The notes: generated by a model not told the origin, from the letters alone. A DNA stretch of 64,000 nucleotides from CAYNRE01 sp964399535 (GCA_964399535.1 CAYNRE010000009.1:682001-746000); one strand, 5' to 3'; counted from the first letter of the stretch, positions 24,628 to 33,412 are shown. Numbers and translations are program-made.

Positions 24628-25044
24628 CTACATCGCGCGGCGTTTGACGAACCGGACCCGGAGCGGCATCTTGTGGGCGAGCCGCTGAAAGCAGAGCCGG
24701 GCCGCCTCTTCGGTGACCCCGCCAATCTCGAACAGGATGGTGCCCGGACGTACGACGGCGGCCCAAAACTCCGGCTCTCCCTTGCCTTTGCCCATTCGCG
24801 TTTCCAGCGGAATCGAGGTAATGGGTTTATGGGGAAACACGCGGATGTAAAGCCGCCCCTCGCTGCGCATGTACTGCGCAGCGGCGATGCGCCCGGCTTC
24901 GATCGTGGCGGCGGGGAGCCATCCCCCCTGCATGCTCTGCAGGGCGAAATCCCCGAACACCACGCGATTGCCGCGAGTGGCGTTACCTTTTATACGTCCT
25001 CTTTGGCTTTTTCGGTGCTTGACCCGCTTGGGCATCAGCGCCAT
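24628..25044 (-). CDS. rplP: 50S ribosomal protein L16, overlapping rpsC
   Basis: 138 residues. MALMPKRVKHRKSQRGRIKG, GRIAAAQYMRSEGRLYIRVF, the conserved KPITSIPLETRMGKGKGEPE and the C-terminal AHKMPLRVRFV define L16, which helps shape the peptidyl-transferase centre. The ATG at 25044 has GAGGAG at good spacing; a second in-frame ATG at 25035 has none. The first 62 bases overlap the end of rpsC in a different frame, so the conserved basic N-terminus of L16 and the basic tail of S3 share the same DNA. Confidence 0.95.
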   Translation of the reverse strand: MALMPKRVKHRKSQRGRIKGNATRGNRVVFGDFALQSMQGGWLPAATIEAGRIAAAQYMRSEGRLYIRVFPHKPITSIPLETRMGKGKGEPEFWAAVVRPGTILFEIGGVTEEAARLCFQRLAHKMPLRVRFVKRRAM

Positions 25045-25687
25045 GGGAGGACTCCTCGTCTTCCAGATACATGCCTTGGTTAATCCACACCTGAATCCCG
25101 ATATGACCCTGGGGGGTCATGGCTTCGTAAAAGCCGTAGTCGATCATGGCTCGCAGGGTCGACAGCGGCATCGAGCCCGCAATCTGCTTCTCGCAGCGCG
25201 ACATTTCCGCGCCCCCCAGCCGGCCCGAAAGCTGCACCTTGATCCCCTTGGCCCCCGCCTCCATCGACTGCTCGATGGCCCGCTTCATCGTGCGGCGGAA
25301 ACTGGCCCGCTTGGATAGCTGTTCGCCAATCTCCTCGGCGACAAGCTGGGCCTGAATCTCGGGCCGCTGCACTTCCTCGATCTTGATGTTTACTCGCCGA
25401 CCAATCAGCCCCTGAAGTTCGTCCTGCAGCCGCTCGACCTCTTGCCCCTTGCGGCCGATGATCACCCCCGGACGGGCCGTGAATAGGACCACCTTTACTT
25501 CATCGCGTGTTCGCTCGATCTCCACCTTGGGAATACTGGCGTGCCGGTACTTGCCCTTGATGAACTTGCGCACCTTCTGGTCTTCGACCAGCAGCTCCGA
25601 GAATTCCTGCTTCGAGGCAAACCAGCGGCTCTTCCAGCCGGTCATGATTCCGGTGCGAAACGCCGTGGGGTGGACTTTCTGTCCCAT
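24983..25687 (-). CDS. rpsC: 30S ribosomal protein S3
   Basis: 234 residues. MGQKVHPTAFRTGIMTGWKS, the KH-domain GxxG region PGVIIGRKGQEVERLQDELQ, SGRLGGAEMSRCEKQIAGSM and YEAMTPQGHIGIQVWINQGM are typical. S3 forms the mRNA entry channel. The C-terminal tail GADAQAGQAPKKPKRTYKR is encoded inside the 5' end of rplP, in another frame. Confidence 0.96.
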   Translation of the reverse strand: MGQKVHPTAFRTGIMTGWKSRWFASKQEFSELLVEDQKVRKFIKGKYRHASIPKVEIERTRDEVKVVLFTARPGVIIGRKGQEVERLQDELQGLIGRRVNIKIEEVQRPEIQAQLVAEEIGEQLSKRASFRRTMKRAIEQSMEAGAKGIKVQLSGRLGGAEMSRCEKQIAGSMPLSTLRAMIDYGFYEAMTPQGHIGIQVWINQGMYLEDEESSHGADAQAGQAPKKPKRTYKR

Positions 25688-25734
25688 GAGGATGTCTCTG
25701 CTGAGCGTGTCAGGGTTTTGAGTTCGTCGCGCCC

Positions 25735-26073
25735 TTAGGCACCCGGATCGTCGAGCGATACCGAAATGTGGGCCATCCGCCGTTTGATCTGGAACGCCAT
25801 GCCCCGTGCCCGCGGACGAATCCGCTTGAACATCGGGCCGCCATCGACCCGGGCATCGGTCACAATCAAACTGGTCACGTGAGCCGCGCGGCGATCCTCG
25901 GCATTGCCCAAGGCGCTTTGCAGCACCTTTTCCAGTAGCCGAGCACCTCGCTGCGGTTGATACTTCAGAATCTCGAGCGCCTCGTCGGCGTGCTTGCCGC
26001 GAATCAAATCGGCCAGCGGCCGCACCTTGCGGGCACTGATTCGGGCAAACCGGTGAACTGCCGTGTAGGCCAT
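25735..26073 (-). CDS. rplV: 50S ribosomal protein L22
   Basis: 112 residues. RFARISARKVRPLADLIRGK at the start, KVLQSALGNAEDRRA and the C-terminal hairpin GGPMFKRIRPRARGMAFQIK, which in the ribosome reaches into the exit tunnel. Between rpsS and rpsC. Confidence 0.97.
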   Translation of the reverse strand: MAYTAVHRFARISARKVRPLADLIRGKHADEALEILKYQPQRGARLLEKVLQSALGNAEDRRAAHVTSLIVTDARVDGGPMFKRIRPRARGMAFQIKRRMAHISVSLDDPGA

Positions 26074-26160
26074 CGCAACACCCTTGCGGGGGAAACCGCC
26101 CCCCTGCTTCCTACTTGCTCGGTCTGGGAAAACGCGTGGCGCCCCAAACCTCGGGGAACC

Positions 26161-26433
26161 TTACTTCTTACCGCCTTTGTTGCCGTGGCCGCGAAACGTA
26201 CGCGTCGGCACGAACTCACCCAGCTTGTGCCCGACCATCTCTTCGGTCACGAATACCTTCTCGTGTTTCCGCCCGCTGTGGACCATGAACGTGTGACCCA
26301 CGAACTCGGGCACGATCGTGCAGGCCCGGGCCCAGGTCTTGATCGGTTCCTTGACCATCCGTTCGTTGAGCCGCTCGACCTTGAGGAAGAGCTTGGCGTC
26401 GACGAAGGGGCCTTTTTTCAGTGAACGTCCCAC
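26161..26433 (-). CDS. rpsS: 30S ribosomal protein S19
   Basis: 90 residues. MGRSLKKGPFVDAKLFLKVE, the conserved IKTWARACTIVPEFVGHTFM and VHSGRKHEKVFVTEEMVGHK with KLGEFVPTRTFRGH. S19 pairs with S13 in the 30S head. Confidence 0.97.
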   Translation of the reverse strand: MGRSLKKGPFVDAKLFLKVERLNERMVKEPIKTWARACTIVPEFVGHTFMVHSGRKHEKVFVTEEMVGHKLGEFVPTRTFRGHGNKGGKK

Positions 26434-26511
26434 GCTCTCACCTGTCTGTTGGGCCTGTCCGACTTGCCTCGTGTTAACTCAATCCACCGCCCGGTGCACC
26501 GTCGACCACGG

Positions 26512-27372
26512 CTAGGTCGACAGTTTCTGAATTCCGTATCGCCGCGAACGACGCCGACGAAGAATCGCCGCGTTCGAAGGCTTGCGCCGCTTGCGGGTGG
26601 CACCCCCCTTGGTCGGCTTGCCTGTCGGGCTTACCGGGTTGCGCCCCCCCTTGGTTCGCCCTTCACCACCGCCGTGCGGATGGTCGATGGGGTTCATCGC
26701 GGTGCCACGCACGTGCGGCCGGCGACCCAGCCACCGCTTGCGGCCCGCTTTTCCCAGCGTCACGTTCATGTGATCGGCGTTGCCGATCGCGCCGATCGTC
26801 GCCCGGCACGCGGCCGGCACGCGGCGAATCTCGCCGCTGGGCAGGTTCAACTGGGCCCAGTTCCCGTCGCGGGCCGCCAGCGTGGCACTCGAACCAGCCG
26901 AGCGGCACAATTTGCCCCCCGTACCCGGCTGCATTTCCACATTGTGCACGACCAGACCGAGCGGAATCTTGGACAACGGCAGGCAGTTTCCCACGTCGGG
27001 CGGAGCATCGGGCCCGCTCACAACCGTGGCCCCCTCCTTCAGCCCCTCGGGGGCCAGGATGTAGCGCTTCTCGCCGTCTACGTAAAACAACAGCGCTAGC
27101 CGGGCACTGCGGTTCGGATCGTACTGAATCGAATTCACCTTGGCCGGCACGCCGTCCTTGTTGCGGCGGAAGTCGACCAAGCGATACATCCGCTTATGGC
27201 CGCCTCCCCGGTGCCGAGAGGTAATTACGCCCTGGTTGTTTCGTCCACCGGTCGACCGCTTGGGGCGCAGCAGGCTTTTCTCGGGCTTGGCGCCCTTGGT
27301 CAGATCAGCGAAATCGCTGACCGACGCCCCGCGGCGGCCCGGGGTAACCGGATTGTAGCGACGTATTCCCAT
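26512..27372 (-). CDS. rplB: 50S ribosomal protein L2
   Basis: 286 residues. MGIRRYNPVTPGRRGASVSD, GRNNQGVITSRHRGGGHKRM, LPLSKIPLGLVVHNVEMQPG and the peptidyl-transferase-proximal NPIDHPHGGGEGRTKGGRNP (containing the key His) are intact. The ATG at 27372 gives the family N-terminus; a start four codons upstream is possible. Confidence 0.97.
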   Translation of the reverse strand: MGIRRYNPVTPGRRGASVSDFADLTKGAKPEKSLLRPKRSTGGRNNQGVITSRHRGGGHKRMYRLVDFRRNKDGVPAKVNSIQYDPNRSARLALLFYVDGEKRYILAPEGLKEGATVVSGPDAPPDVGNCLPLSKIPLGLVVHNVEMQPGTGGKLCRSAGSSATLAARDGNWAQLNLPSGEIRRVPAACRATIGAIGNADHMNVTLGKAGRKRWLGRRPHVRGTAMNPIDHPHGGGEGRTKGGRNPVSPTGKPTKGGATRKRRKPSNAAILRRRRSRRYGIQKLST

Positions 27373-27445
27373 GACTCGTCTCACTTCCTAGGTCCGCCCG
27401 GCGAGCCCTCTTGTTGGCCCGGTGAGCGGATAGGTCAGAATCGGT

Positions 27446-27754
27446 TTAGAAGAAGTTGATGCGGTGCTCCGGATCGAGCTTGACGATCGCCTTCTTCCAA
27501 TCGCGGGTCTGACCCATGCGAAAACGGTTCCGCCGGGCCTTGCCTTTGCGGTTTTGCGTATTGACGGCCAGCACCTTGACGTTGAACAACTCTTCCACGG
27601 CCCGCCGCACGTCGAGCTTCGTGGCCTGGGGATGCACCTCGAAGCTGTAGGCATTTTGCCTGGTCGAACGATGCATTCCCTTCTCGGTAACCAACGGGCG
27701 CAGAATCACCTGGTGCGGTTCGAGCGTCAGTCCAGGTTGCGTGATGCGTGCCAT
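27446..27754 (-). CDS. rplW: 50S ribosomal protein L23
   Basis: 102 residues. VILRPLVTEKGMHRSTRQNA, YSFEVHPQATKLDVRRAVEE and FNVKVLAVNTQNRKGKARRN match L23, the docking protein for trigger factor and SRP at the tunnel exit. Between rplD and rplB. Confidence 0.96.
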   Translation of the reverse strand: MARITQPGLTLEPHQVILRPLVTEKGMHRSTRQNAYSFEVHPQATKLDVRRAVEELFNVKVLAVNTQNRKGKARRNRFRMGQTRDWKKAIVKLDPEHRINFF

Positions 27755-27823
27755 ACCAGGAATCCTTCATTGCGCCTCGGTCGCGACCCTGATCGAGCCG
27801 CCCTGGCGAATTTTCCAGCCGTG

Positions 27824-28492
27824 TTAGCTTGCCCCGGCCGCCTCGGGCTTGGTCCCGCGCTGGGCAGCCGCCGGCCGCTGACGCAGTTGATCGAGCGCTG
27901 CCTTGGTGACCAACACACGGCTGGGCCGCAGCAACTTCCAGGCATTCAACTCGGCCGCGGGCGAAATCTCGACCTGGTCGATATTCCGCGCGCTCTTGTA
28001 CACGTTTACGTCGTAGCTGGCCGTGGCCACCAGCAAGCTGCCAGGACCCAGCTTCAAGGCCTTCAAAATGCCGGCCATGGTCTTGGTTTGCGGAGCCTTG
28101 ATCGCCAAGTCGTCGATCACGGTTACCTGGTCGTCGAGAATCTTCGACGCCAACGCCATCCGCGTGGCCAGCTGCAGCGCCTTGCGCGGCAGCCGATAGC
28201 CGAAGTCGCGCGGGCTCTTGGCAAACGTGTGGCCGCCTCCGCGGCGAACCGGGCTGCGCCGCGAACCGGCCCGGGCGTTGCCCGTGCCCTTTTGGCGATA
28301 CATCTTCTTGGTCGACCCGGCCACCTCGGCCCGCGACTTCGATTTGAAGGTGCCTTGCCGCTGGTTGGCCTGGTACATCACCACGGCATCGTGCAATAGC
28401 TGTTTGTTGATGGTCGGCGCCAACTCGGTGGGGTCGAGCTCGTAGGCCCCCACTTCGTTTCCTCGGGCGTCGTAGACCGGCAATTTGGCCAT
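27824..28492 (-). CDS. rplD: 50S ribosomal protein L4
   Basis: 222 residues from the ATG at 28492 (MAKLPVYDARGNEVGAYELD). The tunnel loop reads RAEVAGSTKKMYRQKGTGNA with RAGSRRSPVRRGGGHTFAKS, followed by DFGYRLPRKALQLATRMALA. The open frame upstream to 28627 is not L4-like. A 20-residue Ala/Gln/Arg tail ends the protein. In E. coli L4 represses the S10 operon; I cannot tell whether that applies here. Confidence 0.96.
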   Translation of the reverse strand: MAKLPVYDARGNEVGAYELDPTELAPTINKQLLHDAVVMYQANQRQGTFKSKSRAEVAGSTKKMYRQKGTGNARAGSRRSPVRRGGGHTFAKSPRDFGYRLPRKALQLATRMALASKILDDQVTVIDDLAIKAPQTKTMAGILKALKLGPGSLLVATASYDVNVYKSARNIDQVEISPAAELNAWKLLRPSRVLVTKAALDQLRQRPAAAQRGTKPEAAGAS

Positions 28493-28565
28493 GGCTCTCT
28501 TTGCCTTCCGCTGGTCGCGGCTTGACGGCGGGCCGGGTGGGCCGGCCGGTTCGCCGCCGGGGGGG

Positions 28566-29252
28566 CTAGACCTTGTTGGTTTGACGAATGATGACCATGC
28601 CGCCATTGGGCCCGGGCACCGCGCCACGGACCAGGAGCAGATTGTTCTCGCTGTCGACGCGGACCACTTTCAGGTTTCGCATCGTGCTTTGGGCGTTGCC
28701 CAGTCGGCCGGCCATGCGCCGACCTTTGACCACGTGGCCCGGGAATTGGCTGTTGCCGATCGAACCCGGCAGGCGATGCACCTTTTTCACGCCGTGGCTG
28801 GCCCGCTGGCCGCGGTAATTGTGCCGCTTCATCACGCCGGCGGTGCCGCGCCCCTTGGAAATGCCGGTCACATCGACCGCGGGCACACTCGCGAAGACAT
28901 CGACCTTCAGCTCCTGGCCGACCGCGGTTTCACCGGCGGCCCCGGGCAGTTCGCGAACGAACCGCTTCGGTTCGCAGGCAGCCTTGGCAAGGGGCTCGGC
29001 TCCCGATTGAGCCGTCCGGCGGGCTCGTTTGCTGTCGAGCTTGGCCACGTGACCACGTTCGCTACGGATGGCCAATCGCCGGGGCTTGTCGAGAAAGCCC
29101 AGTTGAATGCTTTCATAACCATCGCGCTCCTTGGTCTTCACCTGGAGCACGTGGCACGGACCAGCCTCGATGACCGTAACGGGAATCACTTTCCCGGCTT
29201 CGTCAAATATTTGAGTCATCCCGACCTTGCGGCCGAGCAGTCCGATGGCCAT
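28566..29252 (-). CDS. rplC: 50S ribosomal protein L3
   Basis: 228 residues. MAIGLLGRKVGMTQIFDEAG, PVTVIEAGPCHVLQVKTKER, VDVTGISKGRGTAGVMKRHN and the glutamine-containing RLPGSIGNSQFPGHVVKGRR (the methylated-Gln region in E. coli). L3 reaches the peptidyl-transferase centre. 294 bp separate it from rpsJ, mostly filled by a candidate small ORF. Confidence 0.97.
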   Translation of the reverse strand: MAIGLLGRKVGMTQIFDEAGKVIPVTVIEAGPCHVLQVKTKERDGYESIQLGFLDKPRRLAIRSERGHVAKLDSKRARRTAQSGAEPLAKAACEPKRFVRELPGAAGETAVGQELKVDVFASVPAVDVTGISKGRGTAGVMKRHNYRGQRASHGVKKVHRLPGSIGNSQFPGHVVKGRRMAGRLGNAQSTMRNLKVVRVDSENNLLLVRGAVPGPNGGMVIIRQTNKV

Positions 29253-29319
29253 CGTCGTTATCCCGTGGTCCGTTGCCGAACAGGTGCTCTGCGGACGGAA
29301 AAACTGGTTTCCGGCCGGG

Positions 29320-29547
29320 TTACCTGTTCAGCTTCCGTTGCATTGGGCTTGATTCCTCTGGCGGTGCGCCCACCGGCGCCCCGCAGGTTTCAGAGTCTTC
29401 GGGCACCTCAACCGGCCTGCTCATCACCCCGAAACGTTTGCCCGGGGCGATGCGGCCGCCGTAAGCGCGAATCTTCCGGCGGCGGTCCCAACTCACTGGC
29501 ACCTGGTCTGCGTACCGGGGCTTCCGCACCGGCAACCGATCAAGCAC
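29320..29547 (-). CDS. Candidate small ORF in the S10 operon, unknown function
   Basis: A 75-codon frame starting with GTG whose G shares a base with the TAG of rpsJ (TAGTG junction), so translation could be coupled to rpsJ. It occupies most of the rpsJ-rplC gap. Codon third positions are GC-rich like those of the neighbours. The product is basic in its first half (LDRLPVRKPRYADQVPVSWD, RRRKIRAYGGRIAPGKRFGV) and acidic/Pro-rich in the second (VEVPEDSETCGAPVGAPPEE). I recognise no family. GC-rich DNA easily keeps frames open, so this is a candidate rather than an established gene. Confidence 0.35.
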   Translation of the reverse strand: MLDRLPVRKPRYADQVPVSWDRRRKIRAYGGRIAPGKRFGVMSRPVEVPEDSETCGAPVGAPPEESSPMQRKLNR

Positions 29548-29876
29548 TAGTGCCGGCTCGATGCCTTGATCTTGATGTCCACGCCGGCAGGCAAACTCAG
29601 CTTGTTCAAAGCTTCGATCGTCTTAGCCGTCGATTGAACAATGTCGATCAGTCGCTTGTGGGTCCGGATCTCGTACTGCTGGCGAGCCTTCTTGTCGACG
29701 TGCGGGCTCGACAACACCGTATACCGCTCGATTCGAGTCGGCAGCGGAATCGGCCCATGCACCTCGGAACCGGTCCGCTTGGCGGTGTCTACGATCTCCG
29801 CGGCACTCTGGTCCAGGACCGAGTGGTCATAGGCTTCCATTCGGATGCGTATGATTTCCGTCGTATGACCCGACAC
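29547..29876 (-). CDS. rpsJ: 30S ribosomal protein S10
   Basis: 109 residues. IRIRMEAYDHSVLDQSAAEI, GPIPLPTRIERYTVLSSPHV and the loop KKARQQYEIRTHKRLIDIVQ identify S10 (NusE), which also takes part in transcription antitermination with NusG. First gene of the S10 operon, following a strong promoter. Confidence 0.97.
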   Translation of the reverse strand: MSGHTTEIIRIRMEAYDHSVLDQSAAEIVDTAKRTGSEVHGPIPLPTRIERYTVLSSPHVDKKARQQYEIRTHKRLIDIVQSTAKTIEALNKLSLPAGVDIKIKASSRH

Positions 29877-29971
29877 GAACTACCTCCCCCCGAATTCCGG
29901 GGTCAGCCGACTGGGGCCCGCACGAGCTTCTCGCCCGAGGACCATGCACCAGGACAAACCCCGCCCAAAAG

Positions 29972-29984
29972 CGACGAATTGTCG
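29972..29984. promoter_or_regulatory. Interrupted palindrome at the S10 promoter start site
   Basis: CGAC-GAATT-GTCG, adjacent to the -10 box of the rpsJ promoter on its downstream side, so it covers the expected transcription start. It could be an operator or simply a symmetrical start region. Confidence 0.3.
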
Positions 29985-30013
29985 AATCTAAGGGTGCCGC
30001 AGCGGTGTGTCAA
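29985..30013 (-). promoter_or_regulatory. Promoter of the S10 operon
   Basis: On the minus strand TTGACA (30008-30013), an exact 17-bp spacer and TAGATT (29985-29990). The -35 is consensus and the spacing ideal. It implies an rpsJ leader of about 100 nt. Confidence 0.65.
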
Positions 30014-30220
30014 TCGGGGTTCCCACACTATTTTTTCACCGTTTCGACTCCCCCCGTCCACTGCCCCCCCCGGCTGGCATTGGTTGACTTGCGGTCGGCG
30101 CCCCACCGAACGCCATTCCCGGGCCCGTCTCGCCGGCTCGTAGCGCCCGCCACCCGCCCCAAGGGCCATTGGCCCCGTCCGCTGGCCTGCGAGCAGTTCG
30201 CGAGCACCCCCGCGGATCGA

Positions 30221-32293
30221 CTAGAGAAACGTTTGCAAGACTTCGTTGGGGGCCGGCCCGTAGGCGGCCGGCTCCATCGAGCAACTGGCACGCCCTTGGC
30301 TCAACCCCCGCATGGCGTTTGAGTAGCCAAACAAGTTGGCCAGCGGGGCCTGAGCCTCGATCACCGTTGTCCGCCCGCGCGATTCGGTCTGGGTGATCAT
30401 GGCCCGCCGCTGCTGCAAGTCGCTGACGAAGTCGCCCACGTTTTCCTCGGGCACGGTGATTTGCAGTTTCATGATCGGCTCCAGGAGCACAATCCCGGCT
30501 TCGGAAAGCGCCTTTTGAAAGGCATCGGCCGCCGCCAGGCGGAAGGCGATTTCATTCGATTCGGTTTCGTGGGCTCGGCCGCCGGTGATGGTGAATCGCG
30601 CCTTCATCAGCGGGAACCCCAACGACCCACCGCCAGCCGCCTGCTCGCTGATCACCTCCAGTGCGGCTCGCAGGAAGTTCTCGGGAAACTCGGCGCTCAC
30701 CGTGCTATCGACCGCCACGGGCCGGTCGCCTTCGAAGGGTTCGACGCGGACCGTCACTTCGGCGAAGAGCTGTTGGCCCCCTTGCTGCCGATGGCAGACT
30801 CCGGTGACCGTGGCGGGCCGCTGCACGGTCTCGCGATAACTCACTCGTGGCTTGTGCACCCGCACGTTCAGGTTGTAATCGCGCAGCAAGCGGTGCTTGA
30901 TAATCTCCAGGTGCAGCTCGCCCATGCCGCTGATCAGCGTTTGGCCCGTATCCGGATTCTCCTGAGCGCGAAAGGTGGGATCCTGCCGCTTCATCATCTC
31001 CAGCACATCGCCTAGCTTCTTGCGCTCGGCCGTGGTTTCAGGCTCGATCGCCATGGCAATGACCGTTTCCGGAAACACGATCGGCTCGAGCAGAATCGGG
31101 TGCTGCGGGTCGCAAATGGTGTCGCCGGTTACACAGCTGCGCAGGCCGATCACTCCTACGATGTCGCCCACGGAAACCTGGGCTACCTGCTCGCGGCGGT
31201 CGGCTTGAATGTGCCAGAGCTGACTGACGTTTTCCTTCTTGTCCTTGCCGGGGTTGTAAACCCGGGTGCCCGATTCCAGTTCGCCGGAGTAGACCCGCAC
31301 GTAGCACAGGTCGCCATGTTTATCGGCCTGGATCTTGAAGACCAGCCCGCAAAACGGCTCTTCGGCCGAGGGGCGACGGATTTCTTCCGTGGCCTTCTTC
31401 GACTTGGGATTCTGGCCGTGCACCGGGGGTACATCCGCCGGGCTGGGTAGGTACCAGGCCACCGCGTCGAGCAGCGGCTGAACGCCGATGTGGTCCAGCG
31501 CCGACCCGCACAGCACCGGAACGATCAGCCGGTGCAGCGTGGCGTCGCGAATCACTCGCCGCAGGAGCGATTCGGGCACCTCCTCCTCGGCCAGCAACAA
31601 TTCGGCCAGATCGTTGGAATAGTCGAACAACGATTCGAGCAATTCGCTGCGGTAGATTTGCGCGTCGTCGCGGAGCGACTCGGGAATCTCTTGCTCGCTG
31701 ACCGTTTTACCGAGAGTCCCCTCGTCGAAGGCGAGCATCTTCATCGAGATCAGGTCGATGACGCCCCGAAAGCGGTCGGCCAGGTGCGGCGGGCCGGCCC
31801 CCACCGGCAGTTGCAGCACCACGGGGTTGGCCTCGAGCCGCTTGCGAATCTGGTCCAAGGTGCCGTAAAAGTCGGCCCCTTCGCGGTCCATCTTGTTGAT
31901 GAACGCCAGCCGCGGCACGCCGTACTTGTCGGCCTGCCGCCAGACCGTTTCGCTCTGGGCTTCCACCCCTTCCCGGGCACTAAATACCACGACGCCGCCG
32001 TCGAGCACCCGCAAGCTGCGTTCGACCTCGGCCGTAAAATCGACGTGGCCCGGGGTGTCGATCAGGTTGACCACCACCTCGCGCCAGGGAAAGGTGACGC
32101 AAGCGGCCTGGATGGTAATGCCCCGCTGCTGCTCCTCGGGGTCGAAGTCGGTGACGGTGGTGCCTTTGTCCACTTCGCCCATTTTGTGGGTCGCGCCGGA
32201 ATAGAAGAGCATCCGCTCGGTGACGGTGGTCTTGCCGGCGTCGATGTGGGCAATGATGCCGATATTGCGCAGTTGGGCGAGTTGGCGTGCCAT
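30221..32293 (-). CDS. fusA: Elongation factor G
   Basis: 690 residues. G1 IAHIDAGKTTVTERML, switch region DPEEQQRGITIQAACV, G3 DTPGHVDFTAEVERSLRVLD, G4 NKMDREGADF, then domains II-V with the domain IV loop region and LPLFGYS-like end (PLANLFGYSNAMRGLSQGRA). A translocase GTPase. The ATG at 32293 is chosen because upstream codons do not match the family. It follows rpsG after 145 bp. Confidence 0.97.
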   Translation of the reverse strand: MARQLAQLRNIGIIAHIDAGKTTVTERMLFYSGATHKMGEVDKGTTVTDFDPEEQQRGITIQAACVTFPWREVVVNLIDTPGHVDFTAEVERSLRVLDGGVVVFSAREGVEAQSETVWRQADKYGVPRLAFINKMDREGADFYGTLDQIRKRLEANPVVLQLPVGAGPPHLADRFRGVIDLISMKMLAFDEGTLGKTVSEQEIPESLRDDAQIYRSELLESLFDYSNDLAELLLAEEEVPESLLRRVIRDATLHRLIVPVLCGSALDHIGVQPLLDAVAWYLPSPADVPPVHGQNPKSKKATEEIRRPSAEEPFCGLVFKIQADKHGDLCYVRVYSGELESGTRVYNPGKDKKENVSQLWHIQADRREQVAQVSVGDIVGVIGLRSCVTGDTICDPQHPILLEPIVFPETVIAMAIEPETTAERKKLGDVLEMMKRQDPTFRAQENPDTGQTLISGMGELHLEIIKHRLLRDYNLNVRVHKPRVSYRETVQRPATVTGVCHRQQGGQQLFAEVTVRVEPFEGDRPVAVDSTVSAEFPENFLRAALEVISEQAAGGGSLGFPLMKARFTITGGRAHETESNEIAFRLAAADAFQKALSEAGIVLLEPIMKLQITVPEENVGDFVSDLQQRRAMITQTESRGRTTVIEAQAPLANLFGYSNAMRGLSQGRASCSMEPAAYGPAPNEVLQTFL

Positions 32294-32438
32294 GACTGCT
32301 GATCTTTCGCTGCCGTTAAGTGGCAAAAGCCTCGGCCGGGCAGTGGGTTTAACCAGACTCACGGCGCCGGGCGTGCGCAAAACAAACGCCGCGGCCAGGC
32401 AACCGAGCCTGGGCAGCGGCGTAGTTTTGGTTCAGTGC

Positions 32439-32909
32439 TTACCAGGCGAAGTGCGCGAAGGCCTTGTTGGCATCGGCCATGCGGTGCACATTTTCCCGCT
32501 TGGTAAAGGCGGTGCCTTCCCGGTTGTAGGCGGCGACCAGCTCGTCGGCCAGTTTCTGGAAGGTGGGCCGGCCCTTCTTGTCGCGCACGGCCTGAATCAG
32601 CCAGCGAATGGCCAGCGACTGTTGCCGGTTGCGGTTCACCTGCATCGGAACCTGGTAGGCGGCACCCCCCACTCGCTTGCTACGCACCTCGACATGGGGT
32701 TTCACATTCTCGACGGCCCGAGTGAAAACATCGATCGGCTCGGCGTCTTTGACGCGCTCCCGAATCAAGCTCAGGGCATCGTAGAACACGGCCGTGGCCA
32801 CGCTCTTCTTGCCGTCCCACATCAGGCAATTGATGAACTTCGAAGCCAAGTCCGATCCGTACCGCGGATCTGGCCGCAACGTTTCTCGGCTGGCAGTAAT
32901 CCGACCCAT
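32439..32909 (-). CDS. rpsG: 30S ribosomal protein S7
   Basis: 156 residues. LRPDPRYGSDLASKFINCLM, KKSVATAVFYDALSLIRERV, VEVRSKRVGGAAYQVPMQVN and the C-terminal EGTAFTKRENVHRMADANKA. S7 nucleates the 30S head. Middle gene of the str operon. Confidence 0.97.
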   Translation of the reverse strand: MGRITASRETLRPDPRYGSDLASKFINCLMWDGKKSVATAVFYDALSLIRERVKDAEPIDVFTRAVENVKPHVEVRSKRVGGAAYQVPMQVNRNRQQSLAIRWLIQAVRDKKGRPTFQKLADELVAAYNREGTAFTKRENVHRMADANKAFAHFAW

Positions 32910-33043
32910 GACTGCGACTGCTCCTTGACCGACTCTGGCCGGCGACCGACGCCGCGACCGCCCGGCCCATCAATGTGACTTGCAATGCCTTGGAAAGCGC
33001 CCCCCTCGGGGGGCCAGCGCCATCGCCCCGCTTCGGGCTCGCC

Positions 33044-33412
33044 TTAACCCTTCTTGGCCCCGTACCGGCTGCGCGATTGCTTGCGGCCGTTCACCCCCAG
33101 GGCATCGAGCGCGCCGCGAACCACCTGGTAGCGCACGCCCGGCAAATCGCGCACACGGCCCCCACGCACGAGCACGATCGAGTGCTCTTGCAGGGTGTGG
33201 CCCTCGCCCGGGATGTAAACGGTCACTTCCTTGGTGTTCGACAACCGCACGCGGCAAATCTTCCGCAGCGCCGAATTCGGCTTCTTGGGGGTCATCGTCT
33301 TGACCTGCAGGCAGACACCCCGCTTCTGCGGACAGCGATCTAGCACCGGGCTCTTGGTGCTGCGCCGCTGCGATCGCCGCGGCTTGCGCACCAATTGATT
33401 CATCGTGGGCAT
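33044..33412 (-). CDS. rpsL: 30S ribosomal protein S12
   Basis: 122 residues, starting MPTMNQLVRKPRRSQRRSTK. The fidelity loop motifs CLQVKTMTPKKPNSALRKIC (with the streptomycin-relevant Lys in TPKKPNSA) and the RGGRVRDLPGVRYQVVRGAL segment (PGVRYH-type, here YQ) are intact. The frame is open upstream, but the ATG at 33412 gives the family start. Confidence 0.97.
   Translation of the reverse strand: MPTMNQLVRKPRRSQRRSTKSPVLDRCPQKRGVCLQVKTMTPKKPNSALRKICRVRLSNTKEVTVYIPGEGHTLQEHSIVLVRGGRVRDLPGVRYQVVRGALDALGVNGRKQSRSRYGAKKG

Larger units (their letters stand above)
29877..30220. other. fusA-rpsJ intergenic region with S10-operon promoter
   Basis: 344 bp between fusA and rpsJ. tuf, often found here after fusA, is absent. 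The region carries a near-consensus promoter (29985-30013) and a 13-bp interrupted palindrome (29972-29984). The remainder is GC-rich with no convincing ORF. Confidence 0.6.
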
